56,354 nucleotides of DNA. Origin: CADEED01 sp036274075 (GTDB lineage Bacteria > Pseudomonadota > Gammaproteobacteria > Steroidobacterales > Steroidobacteraceae). The stretch spans positions 1 through 56,354 of the forward strand of contig DASUGK010000037.1 in the NCBI GenBank assembly GCA_036274075.1, in the 5' to 3' direction. The position numbers were made by a program, and so were the translations under genes. Each line of letters begins with the position of its first letter. The stretch's first letter is position 1. The notes beneath the pieces are model-generated. The model was not told the DNA's origin and searched no databases. It worked only from the letters and a program-made list of their open reading frames with translations. Of the stretch, positions 34,777-44,474 are shown piece after piece.

Positions 34777-36083
34777 CTGGTGCCGAGGCGTAGTTCCTCG
34801 ATCGCGAGGCCGATCGCGAGCACGCGATCATCCTGGCACGGGGCACCGGCGATGGTCAGGCCCACCGGCGCCTCGCCCGGCGCATGGCAGGGAATCGAAA
34901 GTGCACAGCCGTCGAACAGGTTGACCAGCGACGGGTTGCGCAACATGCGGCTGTTGAAGCGGAAATAACTGTCGTCGCTCGCCAGGACTTCGGCAATGGT
35001 GGGCGCGGTTTCCGGCGTGCTCGGCATGAGCAGCGCGTCGAAGCCGTTCAGCGTCGCCGTGACGTCCTGCACGAAACGCCGGCGGCGCTGCAGCAGTTCG
35101 ATGTAGTCGGCAGCGCCGATGGCCTCACCCGGCAGGATGCGCCTGGCGACCCGGGGGTCGTACTCATCGCCCCGCTTCAGCCACTCGCGATGCCACCAGT
35201 ACGCCTCGGCGCTGCTGATGGCGCCGCGCGGGTTCACCTCGATGGCGCGCGCCAACACGGTGAACGGCAGGTCGACCACGCTAGCACCCGCCGCGGACAG
35301 GCGGCCCAGCGCGCGAGTGAATGCCGTCGATACAGCCGGGGACAATTCATCCAGCACCACCGCCTGCGGCACGGCGAGCTTCAGGCCGCGCAAATCCACC
35401 GCGGGCAGCCCGGCGTCCGACGCCGACAGCACTCGATCGAGCCGCACGCAATCCTCGACGGTGCGCGCGATGGGACCCACCGAATCCAGCGTCACCGACA
35501 GCGGCAACACGCCGTCGGGCGGCACGCGCCGTGCCGTCGGCTTGAAGCCGACCAGGCCATTGAGTGCCGCCGGGATGCGCACCGATCCGCCCGTATCGGT
35601 GCCGATGGCCGCCCAGGCCATGCCGTCCGTCACCGAGATGGCCGCGCCCGAGGAGGATCCGCCCGGAATGCGCGCCGCGGCCCGATCGAAGATGTTGCGC
35701 GGCGTGCCGTAATGCGGATTGATGCCGAGGCCCGAATACGCGAACTCAGTCATGTTGGTGCGGCCAATGAGGATGGCGCCCGCGGCCCGCAGCCGCTCGG
35801 CCACGGCGGAATCGCGCGCCGCGGGCGGCGCACCCGCCAGGACCTTCGAACCCGCGAGCGTGACCACGCCGGCCTCGTCGATGTTGTCCTTGATGGAAAT
35901 GGGCAGGCCGGCGAGCAGCAATGGCGGCACCCCATTGCGGATCTGCGCGTCGATGCGATCCGCGGCCGCCAGCGACGAGTCGCGATGCACGCGCAGGAAA
36001 GTCCGTGCGCCCTCGCCCCGCGAATCGTCGATCGCAGCGAGCGCTCGTTCGACGAGCTCGCGGCTCGTGGGCCTGCCTGTCAT
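34773..36083 (-). CDS. Amidase signature family hydrolase
   Basis: Serine hydrolase of 436 residues with the Ser-cisSer-Lys triad: K65 (ISIKDN), the GGSSSG loop at 141-146 and the nucleophile S167 in GTDTGGSVRIPA. It is related to GatA and to allophanate, nicotinamide and indoleacetamide amidases. No gatB or gatC lies nearby, so it is a metabolic amidase rather than the tRNA amidotransferase. It appears monocistronic. Confidence 0.92.
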   Translation of the reverse strand: MTGRPTSRELVERALAAIDDSRGEGARTFLRVHRDSSLAAADRIDAQIRNGVPPLLLAGLPISIKDNIDEAGVVTLAGSKVLAGAPPAARDSAVAERLRAAGAILIGRTNMTEFAYSGLGINPHYGTPRNIFDRAAARIPGGSSSGAAISVTDGMAWAAIGTDTGGSVRIPAALNGLVGFKPTARRVPPDGVLPLSVTLDSVGPIARTVEDCVRLDRVLSASDAGLPAVDLRGLKLAVPQAVVLDELSPAVSTAFTRALGRLSAAGASVVDLPFTVLARAIEVNPRGAISSAEAYWWHREWLKRGDEYDPRVARRILPGEAIGAADYIELLQRRRRFVQDVTATLNGFDALLMPSTPETAPTIAEVLASDDSYFRFNSRMLRNPSLVNLFDGCALSIPCHAPGEAPVGLTIAGAPCQDDRVLAIGLAIEELRLGTS

Positions 36084-36111
36084 GCGCGGGATCTTATAGC
36101 GTGCAGCCGCA

Positions 36112-36693
36112 TCAGTGTCCTCCTTCGACGCGAACGCCCGCGTCGGCGAGCGCTCCGGCGAGGTCGATTTCGATGCGTGCCGCTTCGCCGCGCCTGATGT
36201 GTTGCAGATGCAGAGTCGGGCCCGCGAGCACTTCGATGCCGCGCTTCAACACGCTGCCTGCGGCGCGGATGCCCGCCTTGTGCTGATCGAATCGCTGCGC
36301 GGGTGAGTACCGGCTCATGCCCACGTACACGCCGTGATCGTCACCGCGACGGTCGGAGTAGTCGAGCAGGATGAGATAGATGTTCGAGCGGCCGCCCTGC
36401 TTCGCGGAGAATTTCGCGGTGACGTCGTAGACCGTGGGCAGCCAGCTCACGTAGCGCATGGGCAGCCATTCGGGAATCGTTGCCGCCGCCCGCTTCCAGA
36501 GAAGATCCAGCGACGCTTCGATGTGCGCGGCGAACTCGCCGCGCATCCAGCGTTCGTGGATGCAGTGCGCGCCGGCGACGCCGTCGCCCGCCTTCAGTGC
36601 ACGCTCGAACTCCACCGCGAGCTCGGCCGACGATCGCATGCGCAGGGGCCGCTCCCCCGGCCGCCGTGTTTGTTTGCTACTATCTACACGCAT
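36112..36693 (-). CDS. GIY-YIG-like domain hypothetical protein
   Basis: Protein of 193 residues from the ATG at 36693, preceded by GGAG at six bases (an in-frame GTG at 36705 is less likely). The second half shows a GIY-YIG nuclease-like pattern: NIYLILLDYSD, then HGVYVGMSRYSPAQRFDQHKAG. The first tyrosine, the YVG motif and the R-x3-H equivalents are present, but a clear catalytic glutamate is hard to place. The N-terminal 80 residues are helical and unrecognised. The protein may be a divergent nuclease or a non-catalytic relative. Confidence 0.65.
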   Translation of the reverse strand: MRVDSSKQTRRPGERPLRMRSSAELAVEFERALKAGDGVAGAHCIHERWMRGEFAAHIEASLDLLWKRAAATIPEWLPMRYVSWLPTVYDVTAKFSAKQGGRSNIYLILLDYSDRRGDDHGVYVGMSRYSPAQRFDQHKAGIRAAGSVLKRGIEVLAGPTLHLQHIRRGEAARIEIDLAGALADAGVRVEGGH

Positions 36694-36737
36694 GCGCCGC
36701 TCCACGGGCGCTTGATGGGCCGGAAGGGAGTCGGATC

Positions 36738-38663
36738 ATGCCTGGCAAGGATCTGTCGCGCGCGATATTCATTTTCCTGCTGATGGCGCCATGGCCGTTC
36801 GCTGCCGCACGGGCCCAGTCGCCCACGGAATTGCTGGCGCAACTCGAGACGGCCGTCGCCAACGAGGACGAAAAGGCGGCGCAGGAACTGTGGAAGCGGC
36901 TCGCTCCCGAGTTCGAGGGCCTCTCCCGCGTCGATCAAGGTCGCTACCTGGTGGCGCAAGGGCTCATACAGGAGGACATTCTCCGCGACATCGACGGCGC
37001 GGACCAATCCTTCAATCGCGTCATCAGCCTGCTCGATGCTTCACCGCCGACCCAGGCGCTGGCCGATGCGTATTACGAGCGCGGCTACATCAAGTACATC
37101 CGGACCTACGACACCGCGGTGTATTGCCCCGATCGGGAGAAGGCCGTCGCCCTCACGCGCCAGTTGAACACCCGCAACAAGCTGCCGAAGTACCTGACGG
37201 CGCTGTCGTACTGCTACTCCGATTCCCCGGCACGCCTGCAGCTGGGCCTGGCCGTGCTCAACGAGGCCATCACGCTGGCGGAGACCATGCAGCTCAGCCC
37301 CTCGGAACGCGGCATGATCTACAACGCCACGTCCATCCTGTACCGCAGGAACCAGTTGTACGCCCGGGCGTACGAATACTCCCGCCTCGCCTACGACCAG
37401 TGGAATCTCGTGGGCGACAAGTCCAGCCTCGACACGCAGCTCCACAACCTGCTGATCAACGCGGTCGGCATGGGGGACCTCGACAAGGCCGAACAGCACG
37501 GCGGGGAGATGTTTGCCCTCGCCGACGCCGCGCCCGAATTCAAGGACTTCCGGTTCTTCGCGGCCCTGGACTCCGGGCAGGTCGCGCTGGCCCGCGACGA
37601 TTTCCCGCGCGCCATCCGCCTGTTCGAGCAGGCCCGGAGCGAGGAACGGAATACCGAGGAAGCGGTATTCGTTGCCGCCAACCGCGCACTGCTGGCCACG
37701 GCGCATTTCCTCAACGGTGACGTCGACGCGGCATTGCGCGAGGCCGCAGCCGTGGCGCGGCTGCCGGGATACGAATCCCTGGAAGCGAGCCAGACGCAAT
37801 TCGTCGAGGCCCTGCGGCAGTACAGCGGCAAACACCCGGTGCAGGCCATGCAGACGCTGTACGCGATGCACCGGGCACAGCAGAAACGGCAGTGGGAGTT
37901 CCTGGCGAACACCACGCTCGATCATGCCCAGCGGCACGACAACCGCATCCAGCAGTACGAGAAGCAGTTGCTGGAGAACCAGGTGCAGATCCAGCAGCTG
38001 AATCTGGCCGCGCAGCAGCGGCGGCAGGAAGCCTCGCGTCTCTATCTAGTGCTCGCCGCCGTGGTCGCCATCAGCCTGGGCGTGGTGGCATGGACGCTGT
38101 GGCGCTCGCGCCGCCGCTTCATCACGCAGGCGCGGACCGACTCGCTGACCGGCATCGCCAATCGCCGCCACTTCCTCGAGCGCGCCCGGCAAGTGGCGCG
38201 CAAGAACCGCAACCAGCCGCAGACCGCTTCGGTGCTGGTGCTGGACATCGATCATTTCAAGCTCATCAACGACGCCCATGGACACCAGGCGGGCGATGCC
38301 GCCATCCGGCACGTGGCCTTGCAAGCCAATGCCTGCCTGGGCAGCGAGGATGTCTTCGGCCGCATCGGCGGCGAGGAATTTGCCGCGCTGCTGCCGGGCG
38401 GCGACGAGTCCGCGGCATGGAGAGTGGCCGAGCAGATCCGCAAGATCGTCGAGCAGACACCGCTGCGGCACCACGGCGAGCAGATCCCGATCACGGTGAG
38501 TATCGGTTTGATGAGCGGCCCGCTCACCAGCGAGAACATCGAAACGCTGATGCAGTGCGCCGACAAGGTCATGTACCGCGCCAAGAACGCCGGCCGCAAT
38601 CGCAGCCTGGCGCACGCGGACCAGTTCCCGGATGCCGGTGTCGCGAGTTCCGCCGCCGGTTAG
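36738..38663 (+). CDS. Diguanylate cyclase with periplasmic TPR sensor
   Basis: Membrane protein of 641 residues. In order: a signal peptide (about 1-26), periplasmic TPR-like helical repeats (about 30-400), a coiled segment (RIQQYEKQLLENQVQIQQL), one transmembrane helix (about 436-456, LYLVLAAVVAISLGVVAWTL), and a GGDEF domain with an intact GGEEF active site (about 543) and the SLTGIANRRHF start. It should make cyclic di-GMP in response to a periplasmic signal. GGGAG lies seven bases before the ATG. The exopolysaccharide locus 3 kb away is a plausible but unproven target. Confidence 0.95.
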   Translation: MPGKDLSRAIFIFLLMAPWPFAAARAQSPTELLAQLETAVANEDEKAAQELWKRLAPEFEGLSRVDQGRYLVAQGLIQEDILRDIDGADQSFNRVISLLDASPPTQALADAYYERGYIKYIRTYDTAVYCPDREKAVALTRQLNTRNKLPKYLTALSYCYSDSPARLQLGLAVLNEAITLAETMQLSPSERGMIYNATSILYRRNQLYARAYEYSRLAYDQWNLVGDKSSLDTQLHNLLINAVGMGDLDKAEQHGGEMFALADAAPEFKDFRFFAALDSGQVALARDDFPRAIRLFEQARSEERNTEEAVFVAANRALLATAHFLNGDVDAALREAAAVARLPGYESLEASQTQFVEALRQYSGKHPVQAMQTLYAMHRAQQKRQWEFLANTTLDHAQRHDNRIQQYEKQLLENQVQIQQLNLAAQQRRQEASRLYLVLAAVVAISLGVVAWTLWRSRRRFITQARTDSLTGIANRRHFLERARQVARKNRNQPQTASVLVLDIDHFKLINDAHGHQAGDAAIRHVALQANACLGSEDVFGRIGGEEFAALLPGGDESAAWRVAEQIRKIVEQTPLRHHGEQIPITVSIGLMSGPLTSENIETLMQCADKVMYRAKNAGRNRSLAHADQFPDAGVASSAAG

Positions 38664-38665
38664 GG

Positions 38666-39964
38666 TCAGCTGCCGAACGAGGTCAGCACACCGGCGATCG
38701 TCGCCGTCATGAACGTCGCGATCGAACCGCCGAGCACGGCACGCAGGCCGAAGCGCGCCAGGTCCTGGCGGCGGTCGGGCGCGAGTCCACCGATGCCACC
38801 GATCTGGATCGCGATCGAACTGAAGTTGGCGAATCCGCACAACGCATAGGTCGCGATCAGCCGGCCCTGCTCGGTGAGATCGACGCCCGCGACCTTGCCG
38901 TTGACGATTTCGCCGAGCTGCAGGTACGCGACGAATTCGTTGATGACCACCTTCTGTCCGATCAGGCTGCCGACGACCTGCGCGTCCTGCCACGGCGTGC
39001 CGATCACCCAGGCCAGCGGCGCGAGGACGTAACCGAAGATCGTGGCGAGGTCGGTGGGTTTGCCGATGGCCGCCGAGATACCGGTCACTTCGCCCAGCCA
39101 GGTCAGGGGCCAGTTGAGCAGCGCGATCAACGCGATGAAGGCCAGCAGCATGGCGCCGATGTTCAACGCCAGGCGCCAGCCGTCACCGGCGCCGGAGGCC
39201 GCCGCGTCGATGACATTGGCGGTGGTCTTCTCCACTTCGATCTTCACCGTGCCGCGCGTGAGCGGCTCCGCGGTTTCCGGGATCAGGATCTTGGCGATCA
39301 CCATCGTCGCCGGCGCGGCCATCACCGAGGCCGCCAGCAGGTGCTTGGCGTAGAACACCTGCTGCCCTGGGTCGCCGCCACCGAGCATGCCGACATAGGC
39401 GGCGAGCACGCCGCCTGCGATGTGCGCCATGCCGCCGATCATCATCGTGATCAGCTCCGATTCGGTCATCTTCGAGATGTACGGGCGCACGGTCAGCGGC
39501 GCCTCGGTCTGGCCGATGAACACGCTGGCGCAAACGCTGGTGGTCTCGGCGCCGGAAACACGCATGACCTTGGTGATGACCCACGCCATGGCGCGCACCA
39601 CGGCCTGCATCACGCCCAGGTGGTAGAGCACGCCCATGAGCGCGGCGAAGAACACGATCGTCGGCAGCACCTGGAACGCGAAGATGAACCCGAAGGTCTT
39701 CTCGTCCATCAGGTTGCCGAACATGAACCGGCTGCCTTCGCCGACGAAGCTCAGCACCTTGACGAAAGCGTGGCCGACCGCGTCGAACGTTTCTCTGCCG
39801 CCCGGCACCAGCAGCACAAGCGCGGCGAAACCCACCTGCAGGCCGATGCCGGTCGCGACCAGCCTCCAGTCGACGCGGCGGCGGTTGTTCGAGAACAGCC
39901 ACGCGATGCTGATCAGCACCGCCAGGCCGAAGAGGCCGAAGAGCACCCGCGAAATGGCTTCCAC
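38666..39964 (-). CDS. NupC-like concentrative nucleoside transporter
   Basis: Inner-membrane protein of 432 residues with about nine hydrophobic helices and CNT signatures: GQTEAPLTVRPYISKMTESE for the nucleoside site and NEFVAYLQLG / YALCGFANFSSIAIQIGGIG for the C-terminal half. It couples nucleoside uptake to sodium or protons. The start is GTG at 39964, supported by AGGGGAAA eight bases upstream. It runs convergent with the GGDEF gene, with only two bases between the stop codons. Confidence 0.95.
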   Translation of the reverse strand: MEAISRVLFGLFGLAVLISIAWLFSNNRRRVDWRLVATGIGLQVGFAALVLLVPGGRETFDAVGHAFVKVLSFVGEGSRFMFGNLMDEKTFGFIFAFQVLPTIVFFAALMGVLYHLGVMQAVVRAMAWVITKVMRVSGAETTSVCASVFIGQTEAPLTVRPYISKMTESELITMMIGGMAHIAGGVLAAYVGMLGGGDPGQQVFYAKHLLAASVMAAPATMVIAKILIPETAEPLTRGTVKIEVEKTTANVIDAAASGAGDGWRLALNIGAMLLAFIALIALLNWPLTWLGEVTGISAAIGKPTDLATIFGYVLAPLAWVIGTPWQDAQVVGSLIGQKVVINEFVAYLQLGEIVNGKVAGVDLTEQGRLIATYALCGFANFSSIAIQIGGIGGLAPDRRQDLARFGLRAVLGGSIATFMTATIAGVLTSFGS

Positions 39965-40043
39965 TCAGATTTCCCCTTAGAAGCGGCCGGCAGCCTTGTT
40001 GTTATGGTTCGGAGGACGGGGCCCTAGTGTACGAACGCGCCGG

Positions 40044-41486
40044 TCACTCGAACAGGCTCACGATGCTCTGGTACTTCTCGATGTACCAGCGGTTTTCGTT
40101 GTTGTATCTCGGGATCGGCACCGGGTGAACGTCCGTACCATCGGACTTCCACACGCAGGGACACTTGACCGGCGTGTCGACGGGCTCCTCGGGCGGGCGG
40201 CTCAACTCGTCGAGCTCTATCTTCATCCGGCCCAGCACCTTGTAGAGCTTGGCGACGTTGCGTGGCCCACCGTTGTACGCCGCCACCGGAAAGATCCCCA
40301 GCACGACGGGGTTTTCCCGGTACGCCTCGCGGATGTCGGCGCGCATCGCGGCAAGCTCCATGTCCAGCAGGCAGATGGCGGCCTTCATGGCATTCAGCAG
40401 GTTCGTGGCGCCGCTTTCGAACACGGGGTCGAGTTTCGCGCCGGGGCAGCGCCTGACCACGAGCGAATAAGTGCCGTTCCCCCTGCGATTGGTGAACTGC
40501 ATCGGGCCCAGCGCCTTCGCGACCGACACGCTGTAGCGATAGGCCTCGCCCTGCTTGAGCCCGTACTGGCTCAGGACCTCGTCGAAGGCCACCGCCTGCT
40601 TCTGCACGTAGTCGCGGTCATCGGTCTGCTCGATGACGGCGAGCGTCGTGACGACCTGCAGGGGAATGACGTCGGCGAGCAACTCGCCTGCGAAGGCCTT
40701 GCTCGGCACAGCCGCGGCGCGCAGCTCCTCGAGCGCCCTGGTGGCCGTGGTCACCAGGAATTCCTTGCCGCCGCTCACGAAGCCGGGATCGAAGGTGTCC
40801 TCGGTGAAAGGTAGATAGACGACGGGCTTCGCGGTCTGGACGACCGCGCTCCACTGCCTGCGCTTCACCAGCTTGTTGTCGAACACCGGGAACTTGCGCC
40901 CGTAGACTTTCAGCGGCTCCCCGTCCGCGGAGAACGAGAACATCAGCCGCTCGGCGCCGGTGCCCTTCACGTGCCGCGCCTCGATGCCCGGCGTGATCAT
41001 GCGGAACTTCAACGGCTTCCGGCCGGGCTTCCAGCGCACCGGCGGCCGCGGGATCTCGAGCTGGGCGATGGTCCACTGCTGCCGGTCCTCGCTCCACAGC
41101 GCGAAGGCCACCGGGCGTCCACGCAGCGCGCGGCGCCTGCCCTTGCCGGTCAGCACGTACTCGAGGTCGAAATCCTGGAGGAGCTCCTGCGCCTCGGTGA
41201 CGAGATTGTGGATCACCTCGTGGCGGAGGACGCGGCCCTGGACGACGACTTCGGCCATGACGTCGTCGGCCTGCTCGCTTTCGGCGACCGCGATGGGAAC
41301 CTCGCCTTCTTCCTGCTTGGATTCTTCCTGCGGCTTGGGATCCTCGGCCGTAACCGTGGCTGTCTCCTCGGCGGGAGTTTCGGGCGCCGACTCGATCAGC
41401 GTCGGATCTTCTTCCTCGCCGCCGCCACCGGTCGTCGCGCATCCCGCCAGGATCAGGGCCAAGGGAATCAACAGGATGCGAACCAC
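40044..41486 (-). CDS. Lipoprotein with divergent lytic-transglycosylase-like domain
   Basis: Envelope lipoprotein of 480 residues: lipobox LILAGC, then an acidic Glu/Pro-rich tether (about 22-75). The C-terminal half carries SLT-like elements: GPMQFTNRRGNG near residue 330 and VAAYNGGPRNVAKLY near 405. A glutamate in TLAVIEQTDDRDY precedes them where the catalytic acid sits. Spacing is unlike standard SLT enzymes, so activity is uncertain. Start GTG at 41486 with GGAG seven bases upstream. The 79 bases to NupC and the 86 to the flippase contain no gene. Confidence 0.72.
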   Translation of the reverse strand: MVRILLIPLALILAGCATTGGGGEEEDPTLIESAPETPAEETATVTAEDPKPQEESKQEEGEVPIAVAESEQADDVMAEVVVQGRVLRHEVIHNLVTEAQELLQDFDLEYVLTGKGRRRALRGRPVAFALWSEDRQQWTIAQLEIPRPPVRWKPGRKPLKFRMITPGIEARHVKGTGAERLMFSFSADGEPLKVYGRKFPVFDNKLVKRRQWSAVVQTAKPVVYLPFTEDTFDPGFVSGGKEFLVTTATRALEELRAAAVPSKAFAGELLADVIPLQVVTTLAVIEQTDDRDYVQKQAVAFDEVLSQYGLKQGEAYRYSVSVAKALGPMQFTNRRGNGTYSLVVRRCPGAKLDPVFESGATNLLNAMKAAICLLDMELAAMRADIREAYRENPVVLGIFPVAAYNGGPRNVAKLYKVLGRMKIELDELSRPPEEPVDTPVKCPCVWKSDGTDVHPVPIPRYNNENRWYIEKYQSIVSLFE

Positions 41487-41572
41487 GATCGTCTCCGGAA
41501 CTGGCGAGACGGCATCTTATGTCATCCGTGCCACCCGCATCGTGACCAGGTTCGCGCCTTGCGATGAGTCGC

Positions 41573-43039
41573 TTACTTGCGGCGTGCCAGCGATGGAACG
41601 CGCCGGGAAACCCAGGTCATCGCACGCTCCAGGTCGCCGCGGGTGATGATGCCGAGTCCCATGCAGCCGAGCAGGTAGGCCAGGACCGCGGCTGCCGCGC
41701 TCAACCAGCCCCCACCCCCGAGTGTGCTGATGAAGTAACACGCGGCGCCAAGCACACCGACGCGCAGCGCGAGCGACAGGTTCCACTTCACCGGATCGAA
41801 GCGCCGCGAAATCAGCAGCGCAGCGGTGGCCGCGCAAATCGAGCCTGCCAGGGCCCCGAAGGCCGGCGACTGAATGCCGAGCAGGCCGATGAAGGCAACG
41901 GTGAACAACAGCCGGACCGCGCCGTTGGAGAGGTGGATTCCCATCGAAAACCGGGTCCGGCCCGCGTACAGGATGCCGGTGTGGAAGATGTATTCGGAGC
42001 CGATCACGATGTACCGCATCATCAGGATCGGGAGCAGCGCCACTGCGCTCCAATAGGCCGGCTCCGCGATGAGGCGCAGCACGGGCGGCGTGAATGCAAC
42101 GATCCCAAGGCCGACCAGCACGGCGCCGAACAGGTACTGGCGGAAGGCGCGGGCCTGTTGTTCCGCGCGATCCGCGGCCTTGATGATGGCGAACCGGTGC
42201 ACGCCATAGGCGAGCTCGAACGGCCGCAGGAAGCCCATGACGAATATCATCGCCAGCTTCTCCGCCAGGCCGTAGATGCCGACGGCTTCCAGCCCGAGCC
42301 AGCGCTCCAGGATGAACCGGTCGGCGCGGTCCATGAACACTCCCGCGATGCCGGCGACGACCATCGGCCACGTGTAGTGAAGCATGCGGGAGAGAACCGG
42401 GCGGCGAAAGTGCAGTCCGCAGTCTCGCAGCGTCACGGCGGTGACGATCGCGCAACCGAGCGTCGCACCCAGCAGGTTTCCGAGCAACACACCGGACACG
42501 CCCCACCGCAAACTAACTACCGTGTACAGGTTGATGATCACCTGCATCACCAGCAAGCTCGTCGACGCGACGACAAACCGCCACAGGTAGCCCTTGACGC
42601 GCAAATAGCTCAGCCCGACCTCGTTTGCCATCTGCACGATCAGTGTGAGCAGCACGAGCTGAAAACTGGTGGCGTAGTCCGGCGTGCCCACGAGCAGGTA
42701 CGAGGCCTGGGACGAGAACGGCCACAGCAGGAGCGCGCCGAGGCCCGAGAATACGAGCGCCGCGAGCAGCGCCGTGGATATCACCGCGTTGCGCTGACTT
42801 TGCTCGTCGTACTCGTAGTAGAAGCGCAGCGCCGCGTTCGACAGCCCGCCCGAGACCAGCAGCGCCAGGACGGATGAAATCGCATAGAACATCTCCAGCA
42901 CGCCGTACTCGACTGGCGAGAGCGCCTTGAGATAGAGAGGCAGCAGCAGGAAGCCGCCCATCCGGCTGAGCATGCTGCCCAGCGCGTAGATGGCGCCATG
43001 CTGCAAGACCTTGCTTTCCTGCTTTTCCCCGGCGCTCAT
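41573..43039 (-). CDS. Wzx-type polysaccharide flippase (first of two)
   Basis: MOP-superfamily membrane protein of 488 residues from the ATG at 43039 with about 12-14 hydrophobic helices: LQHGAIYALGSMLSRMGGFLLLPLYLKALSPVEYGVLE is the typical N-terminus of O-antigen/EPS flippases, which move undecaprenyl-linked oligosaccharides across the inner membrane. The gene follows the kinase-like gene with only one base between stop and start (TGA-C-ATG). The 16 codons upstream of 43039 are inside that gene. Confidence 0.92.
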   Translation of the reverse strand: MSAGEKQESKVLQHGAIYALGSMLSRMGGFLLLPLYLKALSPVEYGVLEMFYAISSVLALLVSGGLSNAALRFYYEYDEQSQRNAVISTALLAALVFSGLGALLLWPFSSQASYLLVGTPDYATSFQLVLLTLIVQMANEVGLSYLRVKGYLWRFVVASTSLLVMQVIINLYTVVSLRWGVSGVLLGNLLGATLGCAIVTAVTLRDCGLHFRRPVLSRMLHYTWPMVVAGIAGVFMDRADRFILERWLGLEAVGIYGLAEKLAMIFVMGFLRPFELAYGVHRFAIIKAADRAEQQARAFRQYLFGAVLVGLGIVAFTPPVLRLIAEPAYWSAVALLPILMMRYIVIGSEYIFHTGILYAGRTRFSMGIHLSNGAVRLLFTVAFIGLLGIQSPAFGALAGSICAATAALLISRRFDPVKWNLSLALRVGVLGAACYFISTLGGGGWLSAAAAVLAYLLGCMGLGIITRGDLERAMTWVSRRVPSLARRK

Positions 43040-43040
43040 G

Positions 43041-44468
43041 TCACTGACGATTCGCGGGGTCCAGGGACTCGACCAGGGAGGCGGCACCTGCGAGAGCGTC
43101 CGCCTGGGATGCCAGCCACGTGGATGAGACTGCCGCGCCAGCGTGGATCTGGCCGGAGATGTGATGAACCAGCGTCATGAGTCCCGATAGTACCCACTTG
43201 TCCGGACCGACCTCTGACGACTTGCAGTAGTCCCGCACCTCGGGCAACGCGCCATCCTGTGCTGTTGCGTCGACGATGGCCTGCGACATGGTTCGCTGGT
43301 GCATCAGCACGCGGTCGAATGCCAGGTAGTAGATAGCATCGATGCCCGCGACCCCGGATTCCATGGCGCGATCCCAATCCACGATTCCCGCGACGCCACC
43401 GTCGTCGGTGGCCACCAGGTTTGCGATCTTGTAGTCACCATGTGTCTGCGTCGCCAGCCACCCTCGTGTACGCAGCGAATGCAGGACCTGGTCTCCAGCG
43501 GATTGCAGTCGCGCCTTGAGCGCGTGGTCCAGCGGCAGCGCGAGGATGGATTCGAGCGGCACCGTCACCAGGCGACGCAGGTCATCAGGCTGCAAGCCGT
43601 CCGGCCGTGCCGCCTTGCGCTGCAATTCCGCCAGCATGGCCAGCGCCTTGCGTCGCAGCGCCGCGCGCTGCTCGACGGGAAGCGTGCGGTAGGCATATTC
43701 GCCGCCCGGCAGACGCGATTCCACGAACACCGCCTGCCCGTGCAGGACGAACGAACGCACGGCTCGGGGAGTTCCGAACGAGAGCTGCAAGGATGCCAAT
43801 CGTGACAACGTGTCGAAAGCCGCGCGGCAGCGTTCCCGGGCACCGGCGCCTCGCGGCATCCTGATGACGTGACCATCGGTCGCCGCACGAAATACACGTC
43901 CCGAACCGTAATGAAGCGGGCCATCGAGCGAGTCGCCGGGCAAACCCGCCGCCCGGATGATCTGTGCATAAAGGCAGTCGGGTCCGTTTCCCATTCCTAC
44001 GGCGAGCGCACCGCCGCGCAATGTTGCCAGCACCAGTTCGCGCGCCAGCCCGCCGGCCGGCCCACCATTGCGTGACATGACGTCCGCCCGATAGATGGCG
44101 CCGTCGTCATCGCGCAGCCGCAGCCAGCACCGCGTCTTGTAGCCCCGCCGCCGCAACCCCAGGAAAGTCCTGAACAAGCGCGACACTGCCCTGGCCCGCG
44201 CCATCGTGCCGCCAACCAGGCGGCACTCCACGAACACCCACGGGTAATCCTGCGTATCCGCAGGCAGGGGCGCCGCGCGAAGAACCAGGGCCGATTCGAT
44301 GGCCTCGGCTCGATCGCCGTCGGGGCACGCAAAGCGGAATTCGCCGATCGAACCGGCCTCGCGCACGATCACGCGTTTCGCGGGCGGCGACCACAGCAGC
44401 CACGTGGCGTCCACCAGGCTTCGGGCTCCCACTTCCGCGGGGTTGCCCGTGTCCGCATCCGCGATCAT
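43041..44468 (-). CDS. APH-fold kinase-like protein with unrecognised N-terminal domain
   Basis: Protein of 475 residues. The C-terminal half (about 185-430) has the aminoglycoside-phosphotransferase-type core: THGDYKIANLV (catalytic Asp and metal-binding Asn) and GIVDWDRA (metal Asp). In the N-lobe, GSGRVFRAATDGHVIRMP carries Arg where kinases hold the ATP-binding lysine. The N-terminal 180 residues are basic and aromatic-rich (LFRTFLGLRRRGYKTRCWLRL) and match nothing I know. Given its place between GT2 genes and the flippase, it may phosphorylate a sugar or lipid-linked intermediate; this is inference. Confidence 0.78.
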   Translation of the reverse strand: MIADADTGNPAEVGARSLVDATWLLWSPPAKRVIVREAGSIGEFRFACPDGDRAEAIESALVLRAAPLPADTQDYPWVFVECRLVGGTMARARAVSRLFRTFLGLRRRGYKTRCWLRLRDDDGAIYRADVMSRNGGPAGGLARELVLATLRGGALAVGMGNGPDCLYAQIIRAAGLPGDSLDGPLHYGSGRVFRAATDGHVIRMPRGAGARERCRAAFDTLSRLASLQLSFGTPRAVRSFVLHGQAVFVESRLPGGEYAYRTLPVEQRAALRRKALAMLAELQRKAARPDGLQPDDLRRLVTVPLESILALPLDHALKARLQSAGDQVLHSLRTRGWLATQTHGDYKIANLVATDDGGVAGIVDWDRAMESGVAGIDAIYYLAFDRVLMHQRTMSQAIVDATAQDGALPEVRDYCKSSEVGPDKWVLSGLMTLVHHISGQIHAGAAVSSTWLASQADALAGAASLVESLDPANRQ

Positions 44469-44474
44469 TGGCCG

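Noticed and set aside
37892..40027. 711-codon forward frame over GGDEF and NupC ends
   Set aside because: Its sequence is Arg/His/Gln/Asp-rich shadow coding, spanning two unrelated genes.
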